Assembly (NCBI RefSeq): GCF_000150275.1
Contig: NW_002060959.1
Span: 316,172-380,171, forward strand
Length of the DNA: 64,000 nucleotides
From: Trichoplax adhaerens
Taxonomy: Eukaryota; Placozoa; Uniplacotomia; Trichoplacea; Trichoplacidae
Direction of reading: 5' to 3'
In this document: positions 1 to 11,921 of the stretch, in pieces
How the letters are laid out: every line of letters starts with the position of its first letter
How positions within the stretch are numbered: position 1 is the stretch's first letter
Notes under the pieces: generated by a model
Told to the model about the DNA's origin: nothing
The model's input: only the letters and a program-made list of their open reading frames with translations
Database searches by the model: none
Program-made: the position numbers and the translations under genes

Positions 1-769
1 GAATAGGCAGTGCCCTTTTTCTTGCAATTTATCCTTCATTTTACACGCTTTAAAGTGTCTACTGCCTTCGGCTCCACTTTCAAAAGCCAGTAAATCTGTC
101 TGAAAACGCCATGCGAGACATCATTAGTTACTGTCGTATTACTCGATGAAATATAGCCTGCTGGCAATATTTATGGATAGATGAACAAGAGTCTATGCAT
201 CAAAATGACCGGACTATTCCTCTCATAAAATTGGTCTTCTTCAACATCAACTTTCAAGGTTAATCAATCATGACTCATGACAGTCTATCACCTTGAAGAT
301 GCCCATTTTGAACAGCATTCGTTGCTGTCGCCTTAATCGATAAAATGAGCTTTCATCATGAGAATCAATTAAAATCACACCACCATTCCTATCCAAATGG
401 AGTACGCCATCCTCAACCTATCCTATCCTCTACTAGGCAACGAAATGAGCATATGGAATGTTATTTCTGTCCATTCCATTGGATACTCTGGATTAAGTAG
501 GGGCTTCATGGGAGAAAGAGTCTATGATGAAGACATGGACGGTCTAATGGGACTATTCTGCACCTGTAGACGATGGTTTACCATCATGTCTGACCGTTCT
601 ATGCAATCTTTGGGTATAGAGTAGCGCCTATATCTCATCGTCAATAAAATTGGCATCCAATATAGCACACCGTTCTATAACTGCATAGGTCCAGAATGAT
701 TTCCTTCCACTCATTTGTATTTAGTGGGGCTTACACGTCAAAAGAAGCAACTGTCCAATGCCACTATCA
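1..769. other. Intergenic, no gene supported
   Basis: AT-rich, with only short chance open frames (the longest is 75 codons at 397-624). That frame has no recognisable domain, no splice context and no family likeness. From about 650 onward the sequence grades into the degenerate tandem family described next. I see nothing functional here. Confidence 0.6.
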
Positions 770-2300
770 TCTAAGTACAAAAGTGGTGATTAACCAACGC
801 TGTAGCAGCAGCTCTAAGGATATTTCTGCCCTTTCAAGGGGCCAAAAATTTAGAAATTCTTAATTTAGAAGGAGAAGAGCTGGTCAAAAACAATCAACAG
901 TCGAATAGCACTATTCTTTTCAGCATATTCATATGCACTATTGATTGCTACTTTAGTAGCAGCTCTAAAGCTATTTTTGTCAATTCAATCCGTAACAAAT
1001 GGAGAGGTGCTCGTCAAAAAAGAATCAACCGTCCAATAGCACTATTCTTTTAGCGCAATACTATTCACTAATGACCACTACTGGAGCAGCAGCTCCAAGG
1101 TTATTTCTGTCGATTCAATCGACAACAAATGGAGAGGCTCAATTTAGATGGAAGGGCTCGTAAAAAGAAACTTGGCTACAAACATGAGCAGTCGAATGCT
1201 ACTATTCTCCTAGTAGAATACAGTTTGTTCGTGAATATCTCTATCACTTCAATTAACAACAAATGGAAGTCATAAGTTTCGTCAGAAGAGGCTGGTGAAA
1301 TTGGAATACCGTCCTAAATATAGACAGTCCAATATGATACTGTTCTTGAAGTAGAAATGCAAATGCTTCGTCATCGCCATTGACTAGTAGTTCTTTCTGT
1401 CAACTCAATCTGGAACCAATAGAAGTGATTCATTTACATCGAGAGAGGCTATTAAAAGGAAATACTGTCATCAACATCCAATGTAGCACTATTCTTGAGG
1501 TAGAATACTAGTCGCTATTAACCACTACACTAGCAGCAGCTCCCAGGTTATTTCTGTTAATGCAATGGAAAATCAATGGAAATGGTAAATTGAGATGGAC
1601 AGAGGCTCATAAATAGAAAAAAACAGTACAATGGCACTACTCTTCAAGTAGAATGCTAGTCGTCATCGATCACTACTGTGGCAACAGCACCACCAAGGCT
1701 ATTTCTATCAATTTAATGGAGAATAAATGGAGAAGGACTGGTAAAAGGAAAAGCTGTCACAAACGTCAAACTGTCGAATGGCTCTATTCTTGCAGTAGAA
1801 TAGTAGTCGTTATTGACCACAACTGTATCTGTATCTCCAAGGTTATTTCTATCAATTCAGTCGATAATCAATGAAAATTAAAAATAGAGAAAGGCCTCGT
1901 GAAAAGAAATCACTATTGCCAACATCAACAATCGAATGACACTGTACTTCCAGTAGAATGCTAGTCGTGATTGACCATGGCTGTAGCAGCAGCTCCAAGC
2001 TTATTTCCGCCAATTTCAATGGAAATAAATGGAGGCAGACTCGTAAAAAGAAAAAAACTGTCACAAACATCCTCCACTGTCCAATGGATCTATTCTTAAA
2101 GTTAGAATACAATTTGGCAGTAATCATGACGGACCTGTCATTCTTTCCATCAACGCAACCGAAAATAAATACAGATCGTCAATTGAGATTCTTCCTATGC
2201 AATACAATTGGATATTAACCACGATTATAACAGTAGCTCCAAGGCTATTTCTATCCATTGAATGGACAACCGATTTGAGCTGTTATTCAGAAAAGCTCAT
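770..2300. repeat. Degenerate ~148-bp tandem repeat, about 10 copies
   Basis: A recurring block contains a pyrimidine-rich 'cactattctt', then 'gtagaata', then a 'attgaccac' stretch, then 'agcagcagctccaagg' and 'ttatttctgtcaatt'. Blocks recur near 768, 911, 1045, 1200, 1345, 1493, 1640, 1790, 1945 and 2095, so the period is roughly 134-155 bp. Copies are clearly diverged with small insertions and deletions. Open frames inside it (for example 1653-1874 and 1958-2218) are by-products of the repeat and are not called as genes. Confidence 0.8.
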
Positions 2301-2330
2301 CTAAATGAAAAATGATCCCATCGATAGGCA

Positions 2331-2695
2331 GTAGAAGAGTACTAATCTTCTGCTGTATTGCCACCTCGAGAAGGGGTTGTGTTAATGAAAAGGCAGAACA
2401 AATTGAAATTGGCAAAGAGGCTGGTAATAAAAGACTGTCATCGAGTTAAACAGTGGAATAGTGCTATTCTACTAAGATATTGGCGGGTTCAATAGGATGG
2501 GTGTAAATTACAAAACCAATTTTTATATGCAGGAGTTTATTCGTGAATAATAAATACCATAAACATGGAGTGACCAATAATAGTATTAGTCTGAGAGTAG
2601 AATAGAATTGGCGATAAACTAGCTATGACTGTCATGGCAGCTTCAAGATGATGGCTGTAAGTTACACAACAAATTTTGTCTCCGATGAGCTTATT
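2331..2695. other. Diverged flank between two repeat arrays
   Basis: It contains single diverged blocks ('gtagaatagaattggcgat' near 2597) that resemble both neighbouring arrays. No gene is visible. Confidence 0.5.
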
Positions 2696-3150
2696 AGAGC
2701 AAGCAAAATCTGCGATATACCATGGATTAATCAAGGGCACTACAGTATATTCTGAAGGTAGAATAGAATTCGCTATTAAAACAAAATCTGCCATATACCA
2801 TGGATTAATCAAGGGCACTACAGTATATTCTGAAGGTAGAATAGAATTCGCTATCAAAACAAAATTTGCCATATACCATGGATTAATCAAGGGCACTACA
2901 GTATATTCTGAAGGTAGAATAGAATTCGCTATCACAACAAAATCTGCCATATACCATGGATTAATCAAGGGCACTACAGTATATTCTGAAGGTAGAATAG
3001 AATTCGTTATCAACTTAGTCATGGCTTATCCAAGATTGATATCTGTAAAATGATCTAATAAATCACTGCTAGAGAATTTGCCTTATACCATGGATTAATA
3101 AATAGCACTACAGTATATTCTAAGGATAGAATAGAATTGTATCAACTTAA
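2696..3150. repeat. 78-bp minisatellite, four near-identical copies plus a decayed fifth
   Basis: The block starting 'atataccatggattaatc' begins at 2715, 2793, 2871 and 2949, an exact 78-bp period. A degraded fifth copy begins near 3085. Each unit contains 'attctgaaggtagaatagaa', which resembles 'attcttgaggtagaatac' in the older ~148-bp family upstream, so this array looks like a younger shorter derivative. Because 78 is a multiple of three, both strands stay open across the array (+ 2676-3053, - 2537-3022). I do not call these proteins: they have no other coding support. Confidence 0.92.
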
Positions 3151-6100
3151 CCTTGGCTGTCATGGCTTCTCCTATTAAATGGTCAAATAAATCGTTGTTG
3201 TAGAAAGAGAGAGTGGATCAATATTAAAAAATTGCTTATGGTCCAATAAATCTGTACTGCTGAGAGAAGGAACACATCAGTATTGAAAAAATATGCCAAC
3301 AATGAACTAGCACTTTTTTCAGTAGAATCAATTCTGCCTTCTCTATCAGACTAGGTAGGCTATTTGGACAGCTCCTAACATGATCACTGTAAAGTACATT
3401 AGTTGACATGATGTTGAAGAGCAGGCTACGAAAAACAATCACAAACATCAACAAAGTCCAATCGATGTCAATGGATACTGTCTTCTATCTTTCATAGGAC
3501 AACGTAAACCTTTAGCGCATTGTAAAAATGATTTGATTGATCAACATCATCACGTAGTTTAATAAACAACTGGATAATGGAATCAATGAAATTACTTAGA
3601 AAACAAAAAATGAAAGGCTCCCCCCCTCCCTGCTGTCCATGGACAATACTAATAAAAGTATGCAATGAACTTTTAATCTATCATGTTGATAGTCATTTAT
3701 GATGGTCATGAACCATTAGTAGCGCTGCGAGTGTCGGGAATCATACATGCTAAAGGAATAGAGTAGACAGTTTTCTCTGTATCAATCGACTAGCAGTTGG
3801 AGATTAAAAGGAAACCCTCTTTTTTTGATCATGACGTAAATTACGTCGATGATGGTAATAATCTACGGGCTAATGGTTATTCGATTATAAAAGTAGTCAA
3901 AGTACTTTTGTTAATATAGAATAGTACGGCAGGAGGATAGAAAGCAACCCTTCTTTTCTCACGGTGTTTATTGGAATCGCCATTAATAGAGATCGCTTGT
4001 ACACTGTCTTAATCCACTTGCCATAGAAAAGAATTTTTCCTATCCTTTGACGACCAAAATTTCAACAAGGAATAGGTTGGTAACCTCCATGTTCTACCAA
4101 GATTACCATGTTCACTTGATGATGGATACGTAAGAGAAACTTTCAAATAAATAATACAATATACTTTTCTGTTACTTTATGACTCTATCACTTTCCCATG
4201 TTAAAAAGAAGGGTGGCAAGAACCCCTTCTATAACTACGAAAGTATTCACATTGACGACTAATATCCATGGGTAGATATCATGTAGAAAAGATTCAATAA
4301 TGAATATAACCTATTTTCCTATCACTTGAGGACTGACGAGCAAGATACTATGAAAAGGAATTATTTCTTCCTCGTGATGTTTATGAAGTTTTCTACAGTT
4401 AAAATGATATTATTAGTCAATAGTCTTAGTGCTTCTATCGTTTGACAATAAGAATATGGAAGAATGATCATAAAATTGATAGTTTGTCTATAAAAATCTA
4501 TTCAATTCTAGTAATAATAACTATCCATAGTTCTATCTTGGATAGAAATCGAATTGCGAATGATCATACAAAGCTTTTACTCCAAAAAGATTACCAACTA
4601 CTGTAGTCGTAGTGGTTCTAGCGTTGCGCCATAATTGATATATAATCATCAATTTCTAGTTTACATCGAAAAGTCAATTCAATCTTATAACGATTAACTA
4701 TCCATGGCTGTAGTCGATGGAAATTAAATAAGGAATGACTATACAAAACTTTCTATTCAAACGTTCACAACACTCAAGAATAATCCGAAATGTAATCACT
4801 TTTTCTCTTTTATGGTCTTCTATTTTCTGCGTGCTAATATGTATATTTGGGCATGATGTGTTAGGCTAAACACTCCAATGGACTCGTTGATCCAAGGGTT
4901 ATTACTTTATATGGATGATACAACTCTTATTCTCTTGGGCTATAAATAAATCAATATTGGATCGTCCTATTTCAATGATTACCAAATGCAACATCCATTT
5001 ATTAAGTCCATAGTAATGACTTTATAATGGTAAACTACTGTAGATTATTGTATGGGGATTTTATTCTGTTTGTTTTATTAATTAATAACATACACTATAC
5101 AAACACTATTTACATAAAAAAATAATATGGTGAATCGATCGATTGAATACATTATGCATGATAGAATTGACTGTGTAGACTTGGAAGGGCAACATCTTGT
5201 TAGCGTTCTGATTAAGAGATCCAATTAATAGGATAAGCTACTATCTACTGAAAATGATTATCGATGGACTGAGCAAGGGCAACATCTTGTAACGATTAGG
5301 ATTTACCCATTACGCATATCCAGTTGACATGAAAATAAATAGACAAGCCATCACGTAAAGTGAAATGATTAATGGATAGGTTAATAAAAATAGGCAATAC
5401 CTTGTGAAGGGTTAGTAGTCAACGCAGTAACAGCACTTGAAATACATCTTGTGCGCGATGGAAACAAATAATTTACAAACAGACCACAACCATGTTGATG
5501 ATATCATGATGAAAGATAGTGTAACAGTAATAACTTTGCCTAGGCAATAGGTGTTTCTATGCAGTTATTAGCATTGAATTTCTATGATACTTGAAGATGA
5601 AAGAACTTGTGAGGGTTTCATTGGCGTGTAAGTTTATTTTGGTCACTGTGATACAATTTAAAACATAAAATGAATCTTTTCAATGGAATCTTTAAAAACA
5701 GCCGCCACACATCAACTAATTGATTATCATCAAGGCTAGGAAAGACGTATTAGATATTACTATTGATATTATTATATCAAGCTATAGCTATACAAATCCT
5801 TCCGCAACAGCTTTAGAGTCGACGCGATTTTAACATCACCAATGGGTCTTCTAATGTTATCGTTGCTAATGTTCTCGGATGCTCTACATCAATTTTTAAT
5901 ATAATGACGAATCAAGTACTAGTCGATTGCTGTCGATTGCGCCAATTTTGATTGCATCTTGATGATTCTATAGACGAACGCAAACCATGAGTATTTATGT
6001 AGTTCTCATATCCCGTGATTTGAAATGTTGCATGTGACGTAAAATAGACTACTGCGTTACTTTGGAATAAAAAAAGTATTTGAAGGAGACAATCTTATGA

Positions 6101-7339
6101 TTGCAAATAGAGCACAGTATCCGAATTGATAATCCATCGATGTTCATTGATATGACGTTGAAGATTTATTCAGTCATCAAAATACACATTGTATACCACT
6201 GTAGGAAATGGAAATTCTAAAATAAAGTGCTTGTTCTCTACAGTAATACAAATGATATAAACTGTTTCAACTTAGGGGAAGTATTGCTCTATGACGATAG
6301 TTCTTTGATCATCGTAATCAAATGGATTGAACAGTAACATTATCCATCATTTTACTAGCTTTGAATTGATATGTTCATATAATGGACTTATTTATTGCCT
6401 TAGGAAGTAATACTCGAGGTGATTTAACCTTGCTTAAACCTTCTATCGGAGAATAAAGGCATGATCTTTAGCAATTTCCCTTGGACTTCCTTTAAATAAT
6501 AGTAGAAAATGATTGACCTTTTAAGAATTATCACTTGAATGTTTAGAATGCTCAAATAAAAGTAAAACTGTACTTTTAACAAACAATCCGCTGATACAGG
6601 ACATAACTTCAAACAGTAGATTTGATATTGATATCATGCACAGAAACTATAGAATAAAAGATTAGAGGAAGATAAATAGCAAAAAAAAGTTGTCACTTCC
6701 TTGTAAAGATTTATAAACTGTTTATAAATTTGTCATACCATTAATCTTCTTTCATCATTTGCTTGCTAAATCATAAATTGATTATCAATTTAAAAGAAGG
6801 ATTTTACGTTATTCATCATTCGTTTAAATTTACTCACGTTTTAGGATTGTTTCCTGTTAACATTAAGTCGTGAAAAATTATCCGTTGGTCCACTCCGGGA
6901 CATCTTCAATAACTTGATAACCAGGTACTTCAAAAAAAATTGATTATGTTTGTGTAAATTTTATCCATTTTCTATTGATGATGGTCAGATTTAACTTGAA
7001 GCTTAGTCTAAATACTCTACATTGGTATCATCGATAAATTAGGCTTGTATTTGATTTCATGAACTTATTTGGTGGTAGCAGTTACTTCAAATATAGTCTA
7101 TTCAGTGTTTTTACAGTTAGTGAAGAGTATCGTTGGCGATTGTAATGCCAGTTTATTCATGAAAGTATTGAAACGATTTGATCCTCGTGAGACCTAATAT
7201 GCATCCTACAATATTTGAGTGTTAAATCATAAAGCTACTTTCCATAATAGTACCACTAAGTATAGGATACCAAATTTCATGATCAACTGGCTGGTTACAC
7301 TATCGACTTTACGGGATCGAACATTAATCCAAAAATGCT
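3151..7339. other. Long gene-poor AT-rich region
   Basis: About 4.2 kb with no convincing coding exon. It contains scattered diverged fragments of the 'gtagaatag' repeat family at its left end and a 15-bp palindrome at 3833-3847 with arms gacgtaa/ttacgtc. The longest open frames are about 60-70 codons and show no domain. I see nothing else. Confidence 0.55.
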
Positions 7340-7389
7340 NNNNNNNNNNNNNNNNNNNNNNNNNNNNNNNNNNNNNNNNNNNNNNNNNN
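7340..7389. other. Assembly gap (50 N)
   Basis: A run of exactly 50 N, the usual placeholder for a scaffold join. The true length is unknown. Upstream exons of the Caspr-like gene could be lost here. Confidence 0.98.
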
Positions 7390-8134
7390 TTAATTTTGGC
7401 GTTAGGTGTTAGTTGTGGAGACTATAAAATGTACTGTCAGCGCAATAGGTTCTCATCATTTCTGTCTTTGCAGGAAGGATACTCAAGACGTAAGAAATTA
7501 CGTTAACAAGACGAAATCTCTTTGGCAAGCTTTCAATCAAGTTTACCGCATTCTCATTGTTATTGCTAAATCCTATTGTCAGCAAGGTATTGGCGATCTA
7601 TTCATTTGAAATACTATCTTGTCAAAAAGTAAACTTTAAGCTAAAATATTTACTCTTTGTATTTATCATGATGACATCAAATGAAGGGTTGTTGGTAACC
7701 TCAATTATTGAACTTTGCTGTAGTTAATGCTAATTTGAATTATGGTATCCGTGCTATATTAGGAATGCTTTACAACGTGCTATATTAGGAATGCTTTAAA
7801 TAACTTCTTGTGTCTAGCATTATAATTTACGTCAGCTGTACGCCATAAATGATAGTATACTTTATGACTTAATAAAGTTACTTCTTTTTCACTGTGCACG
7901 AAAGGATTACAATTTTATATAACTCGTATGCTTTTATAGATAGATGATGTACTCTATATAATAATGCTAACTCGTCACCGGATTTTACATTTTTTCTATT
8001 TCCACATAGCTCCATCAAATCATCCGTAACCTATAAAGTTATCGCAACTGAAATTTAAAAATCAGTGTTTTCCCATAAATTCATCACTAAATCATCGCCA
8101 TGGTTTACTTTAGTGGATTGACGCGTTTTTTTAG
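7390..8134. other. Upstream of Caspr-like exon; short 26-bp duplication
   Basis: No exon is firmly supported. The 23-base block 'cgtgctatattaggaatgct'+tta occurs at 7750-7772 and again 26 bp later at 7776-7798. Right after the gap a short stretch reads LILALGVSCGD in one + frame, which resembles the end of a signal peptide. Its start would lie in the gap and no matching splice path was found, so it is only a possibility. Confidence 0.4.
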
Positions 8135-11100
8135 GGAGATGTCCAGTACAGTTACTAATCTTTACCATCTCCACATGCAAATACGGACATCCGACAATGA
8201 TTCAGTATTGTTGGGCTCGAATTCGACTTCTGGTTACATACGAATGGAGCTAAATGGCGGATATTTAAGACTTTACTACAACTATGAAGGTAGCAGCCAA
8301 CGTGAAACATACGTTAGTAATGGCATTTACTGTGCCGATGAAGAATGGCATGATGTTCGTGTACGCGTAGAGGACAATTATGCTGCATTAATTGTTGATT
8401 CTTACGAGTCGACTATTCCATTATCCAAGGGTTTGACAATTTTTAAATCAAACCAAGTTAAGTATTATGTTGGCGGAGGTAATACTATTCGTGAAAGTGA
8501 AGGTAATACTATTCGTGAAGGCGAAGGGAACTATGTCCAACGCCCTTACCGTGGTTGTATGCGAGATTTGACTATTAATGATAATCCGTTCTACTCGCGA
8601 GACGAAGCTGTCCAAGAAAATGGCATGTGCGATGCTGAAACTTTTTTTGCCGCACGTTTTGCCACGCAAAATAAATCTTCCATCGCTTTCGATATGACCT
8701 ATCAACAAGAAAAGCCCAACAGTATTCAGTTTTATTTCCGTGCTTTCGGAGCCGATGCACCAGAAGGAGTGACCAGACTCTTGACAATAACTAGCCAAGC
8801 CGATGATAAAGCATTGCTACTTATGAATGTACCGAGCATGATTGCTATGTCGACTTTTGAGAATAGATATTATCCATTTTCAAAGGTCAAAGCTTACGAT
8901 GGTCAATGGCATCGTATCAACGTCACAGTCGATAATAATCAGATTATTATGACAGTAGATAATTTCACTGGTGTCATGAAATTTATTCGACTAAATACAG
9001 TTAAAAGTGTACGCGTTGTTCTGGGTCATTTAGCAGGCGTAACACATAATGGATTTAATGGATGCTTGAAAGACGTAGAGATCAACAACAAAATTCAAAA
9101 CTTAAATGATCCATCGCTGCAGAGATATTTTATTACCCCTCATGGATGCGGTTTAAAGGATGCTTGTTTGCCGTACAATCCTTGTTACAATGGTGGTAAA
9201 TGTTCGCCAGATGGTATCAGCTACACTTGCAGTTGCCCTGATAGTTATGACAAGCCTAATTGTGTTGATTGTAAGTATCTAGTTGATCACGCTATTCATC
9301 AGGGAAATATTTTTTATTAATGCATACTTCTTCTTGCGACCATTAGATAAATATCAGCGATCTTGCCATGACATATTCATGAAGAATCCAAATGCAACTA
9401 GTAACGACTATGTAATTGATCCTGATGGACCAAAAATGGCTACCAAACCATTTAAAGTGCATTGCAGAGATGATGATATTACTACAACTGAGATTGCACA
9501 CAATCAATCGCATAACTATATTAAAGTTCCATCTGATACATCGTTGGTGGGGCCTGGTAAATTTGAAGTGAATTATACCTATGGATATGGTGCAACCTTT
9601 GATCAATTAGGTACTTTAGCCGAACAATCACAAAACTGCTCCCAATTTATCGGCTATGAATGCCAACGCTCAGTACTTTTGAATTGGCCTAAAATGCCTT
9701 ATGTTTGGTGGACTTCGCGTTCGGGTACCAGCGTATTCAGCTGGGGTGGAGCCCCTGCTAATTCAAGCATGTGTGACTGCGGTTTAACCGACACTTGCCA
9801 TGGTGGAACTGGGACTAGATGCAATTGTGACAGTAATTCCCATGCCTCGTTAAAAGATGAAGGAGTTATCCACGATCGAAATTTACTCCCGGTTAAAAAA
9901 ATTCATATTGGCTATGAAAGATTTACGAGTCTTACTCTCAGTTTCTATAAATTGGGTCCATTTAGGTGTGGAGGACAAGGTCGGTGGAATAGTTCTTGTT
10001 GTTTATATATTTGCAAATTGATAACTATTTTTTTTTTGATTTCTAGCAATAAATGATGTCGTCAATCTTGGCAATCAAACTCATATTGCTCTATCTGACT
10101 GGAAGGACAAGCTGGACTTAGATATTAGTTTGAAGTTCAAAACTGTTTTGCCTGAAGCCATCTTGATGTACAATGATGGAGCTTTAAGTAATTTTTTTAC
10201 TCTATCCTATACTCCGCATAAGATACTGCTGCGATATAACTTAAATCAGGGCAATAATACTGTCAGTATTCTGCAGACGGAAAATTACCATGAAGGATTC
10301 GATGATAATGAATGGCATAGTGTACGATTTAGATTGTTATATAACTCAGCTGAGTTACAGGTGGATAATTTAAAGAAAGTTTCTGCAGAGTACCCTATTG
10401 AACGTCCACTATCTGTATTTGATTCTCAAGGACCAATCTTTTTAGGGAAAGATCCTCACGGGTAATTATAACGCTGTCACGAAATTAAACTTATAAAATT
10501 ACCGCAACTGTAGTATAAAATTTTATTTTATGTAAAAAAATTTAGTAACCGAACATTTAGTGGCTGTTTTGGTAACTTAGAAATAAGCAGCGAGAAAATT
10601 AATTTGCAGCAATATGTTAATGATGTTGGCATTGAAAATGGGTGTGATCTATCACCAGGTAGTAACCTTTCAATTACAAGCTATGATTCTTTTTTATAAA
10701 ATAAGTCGTGTAAATATATTGAGGGTAGATGCTTCATTTTATTTCTAGTAACTGTTGCTACTGTAAATCCTACGGTATTAACACCTACTCCTCAGACACA
10801 GCTGCCAAAGTCCACTACAAAGCTACCAACGACACCAACGACAGAGCAACCATCAACTACTGAAAACTTAGTGACAGATACTCTGGCAAGCACTCCATTT
10901 GCAACGACTGAAAATGATTCCACAACTGAAATTACTGATTTTACTGATGATAACCTGTTTCCAACTAATTCAACGGAATGGAGAACTACTACTACTACGC
11001 AAAAATCTGTACCACCTACTTTTTCAAGTCGTAGTGAAATCTCGACTATGTTCTCTACTGACGATACAAGCAGTGTAAACACTTCTTCATCTACTCTAGG

Positions 11101-11368
11101 AGTTGATCCGCAAACCTCTAATGTTGGCACTTATATCTACATTGCTTGTACTGCTGGAGGACTTATCTTAATTTTAGCAATAATCATATTAATGGTTGTA
11201 GTTAAGCAGCATAGAAGGCGCCGTTCGAAATCAAGAAAAAGTCGTGACAAAAAACCAAGTAAAGGCAAATCTAAATCTAAAAAGGATATGTATAAAAGTA
11301 GCCATAGCGTTATTTACGATACCAATTTTGTTACCGTAAAAGTATCCGATAGAGTATCATTTGTGTAA
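8135..11368 (+). CDS. Caspr/neurexin-IV-like transmembrane adhesion protein (5' end missing)
   Basis: Five exons join in phase: 8135-9270, 9347-9979, 10047-10461, 10546-10658, 10749-11368 (971 codons visible). Domain order is laminin G (to ~8630), laminin G (~8640-9160), EGF (~9165-9270, six Cys), fibrinogen-like module (~9360-9975, including CQR, ADGT-like turn and the LGPFRC end), laminin G (10047-10650, closing FSGCFGNLEI), a Thr/Ser-rich mucin-like stalk (10751-11120), one membrane helix (about 11130-11205) and a short very basic tail ending VSFV. This order is that of contactin-associated proteins, cell-adhesion receptors of axo-glial and septate junctions. The terminal S-F-V fits a class I PDZ ligand. 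The exon starts after 'ttttttag' directly at a LamG border; an in-frame ATG at 8100 follows a stop at 8088 and has no signal peptide. So an upstream leader and discoidin domain are probably missing or in the gap. AATAAA lies at 11462. Confidence 0.88.
8478..8525 (+). repeat. 24-bp in-frame coding duplication in LamG loop
   Basis: 'ggtaatactattcgtgaa' plus six bases occurs twice in direct tandem (8478-8501 and 8502-8525), encoding GNTIRESE then GNTIREGE. It lies in a surface-loop position of the first laminin G domain of the Caspr-like protein. It is a recent small duplication that preserves the frame. Confidence 0.85.
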
Positions 11369-11921
11369 GCGGTTATGTAGCTACAATTATTGATTTTCAT
11401 GAAGTAAATGCGAATATATTACATTATGTAGTGTACCCAAATGATACAAAACTGTAGACCAAATAAATATTTTATTAAGAATGCTGATAAAAATACTTGC
11501 GTATATATCTATATATACGTATGCACTGTATTTCCATTTCTATGCATTGCACAGTTCTGCTATTTCCGGTTAATATAAGATGAATAATTGTCATACATGA
11601 TAAGCATAAAGTACATTTTCATGCATGCAATGGAGAGTAATTTTATACTTATATAAAGAAAAATAATATCAAGATAAGATAAAAAAAATATTATTAAGAG
11701 GCATAGTTGTACAGTAGAGTACATCTTTTGCTTACACCATTACGCGATAACAGCAAGTTGTTTTAATTTGTAAACCGAAGATTACAGTGAATTTGTTTAG
11801 CCTGCTGGCAAAATAGCTAACAAAATTTGTTGATTAATAACATATTTACACAAATGTTGGTATCTTCTAATCGTTAAAATAAAAAACTTTGATAAAGCGA
11901 AATTCCAGCCGATAAAGTGTC
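11369..11921. other. Convergent intergenic region
   Basis: 3' flank shared by the Caspr-like gene (+) and D2HGDH paralogue A (-). AATAAA at 11462-11467, about 95 nt after the Caspr-like stop, is a plausible polyadenylation signal. No gene seen. Confidence 0.6.

Noticed and set aside
397-624. 75-codon plus-strand frame
   Set aside because: No domain, no splice partner, in a repeat-rich gene desert; expected by chance.
1653-2218. Three overlapping open frames on both strands
   Set aside because: They follow the ~148-bp tandem repeat and change with its phase; no family likeness.
8448-8798. Minus-strand frames inside the Caspr-like exon
   Set aside because: Antisense shadows of a conserved laminin G coding exon.
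10792-11130. 112-codon minus-strand frame
   Set aside because: Antisense of the low-complexity Thr/Ser stalk of the Caspr-like protein.
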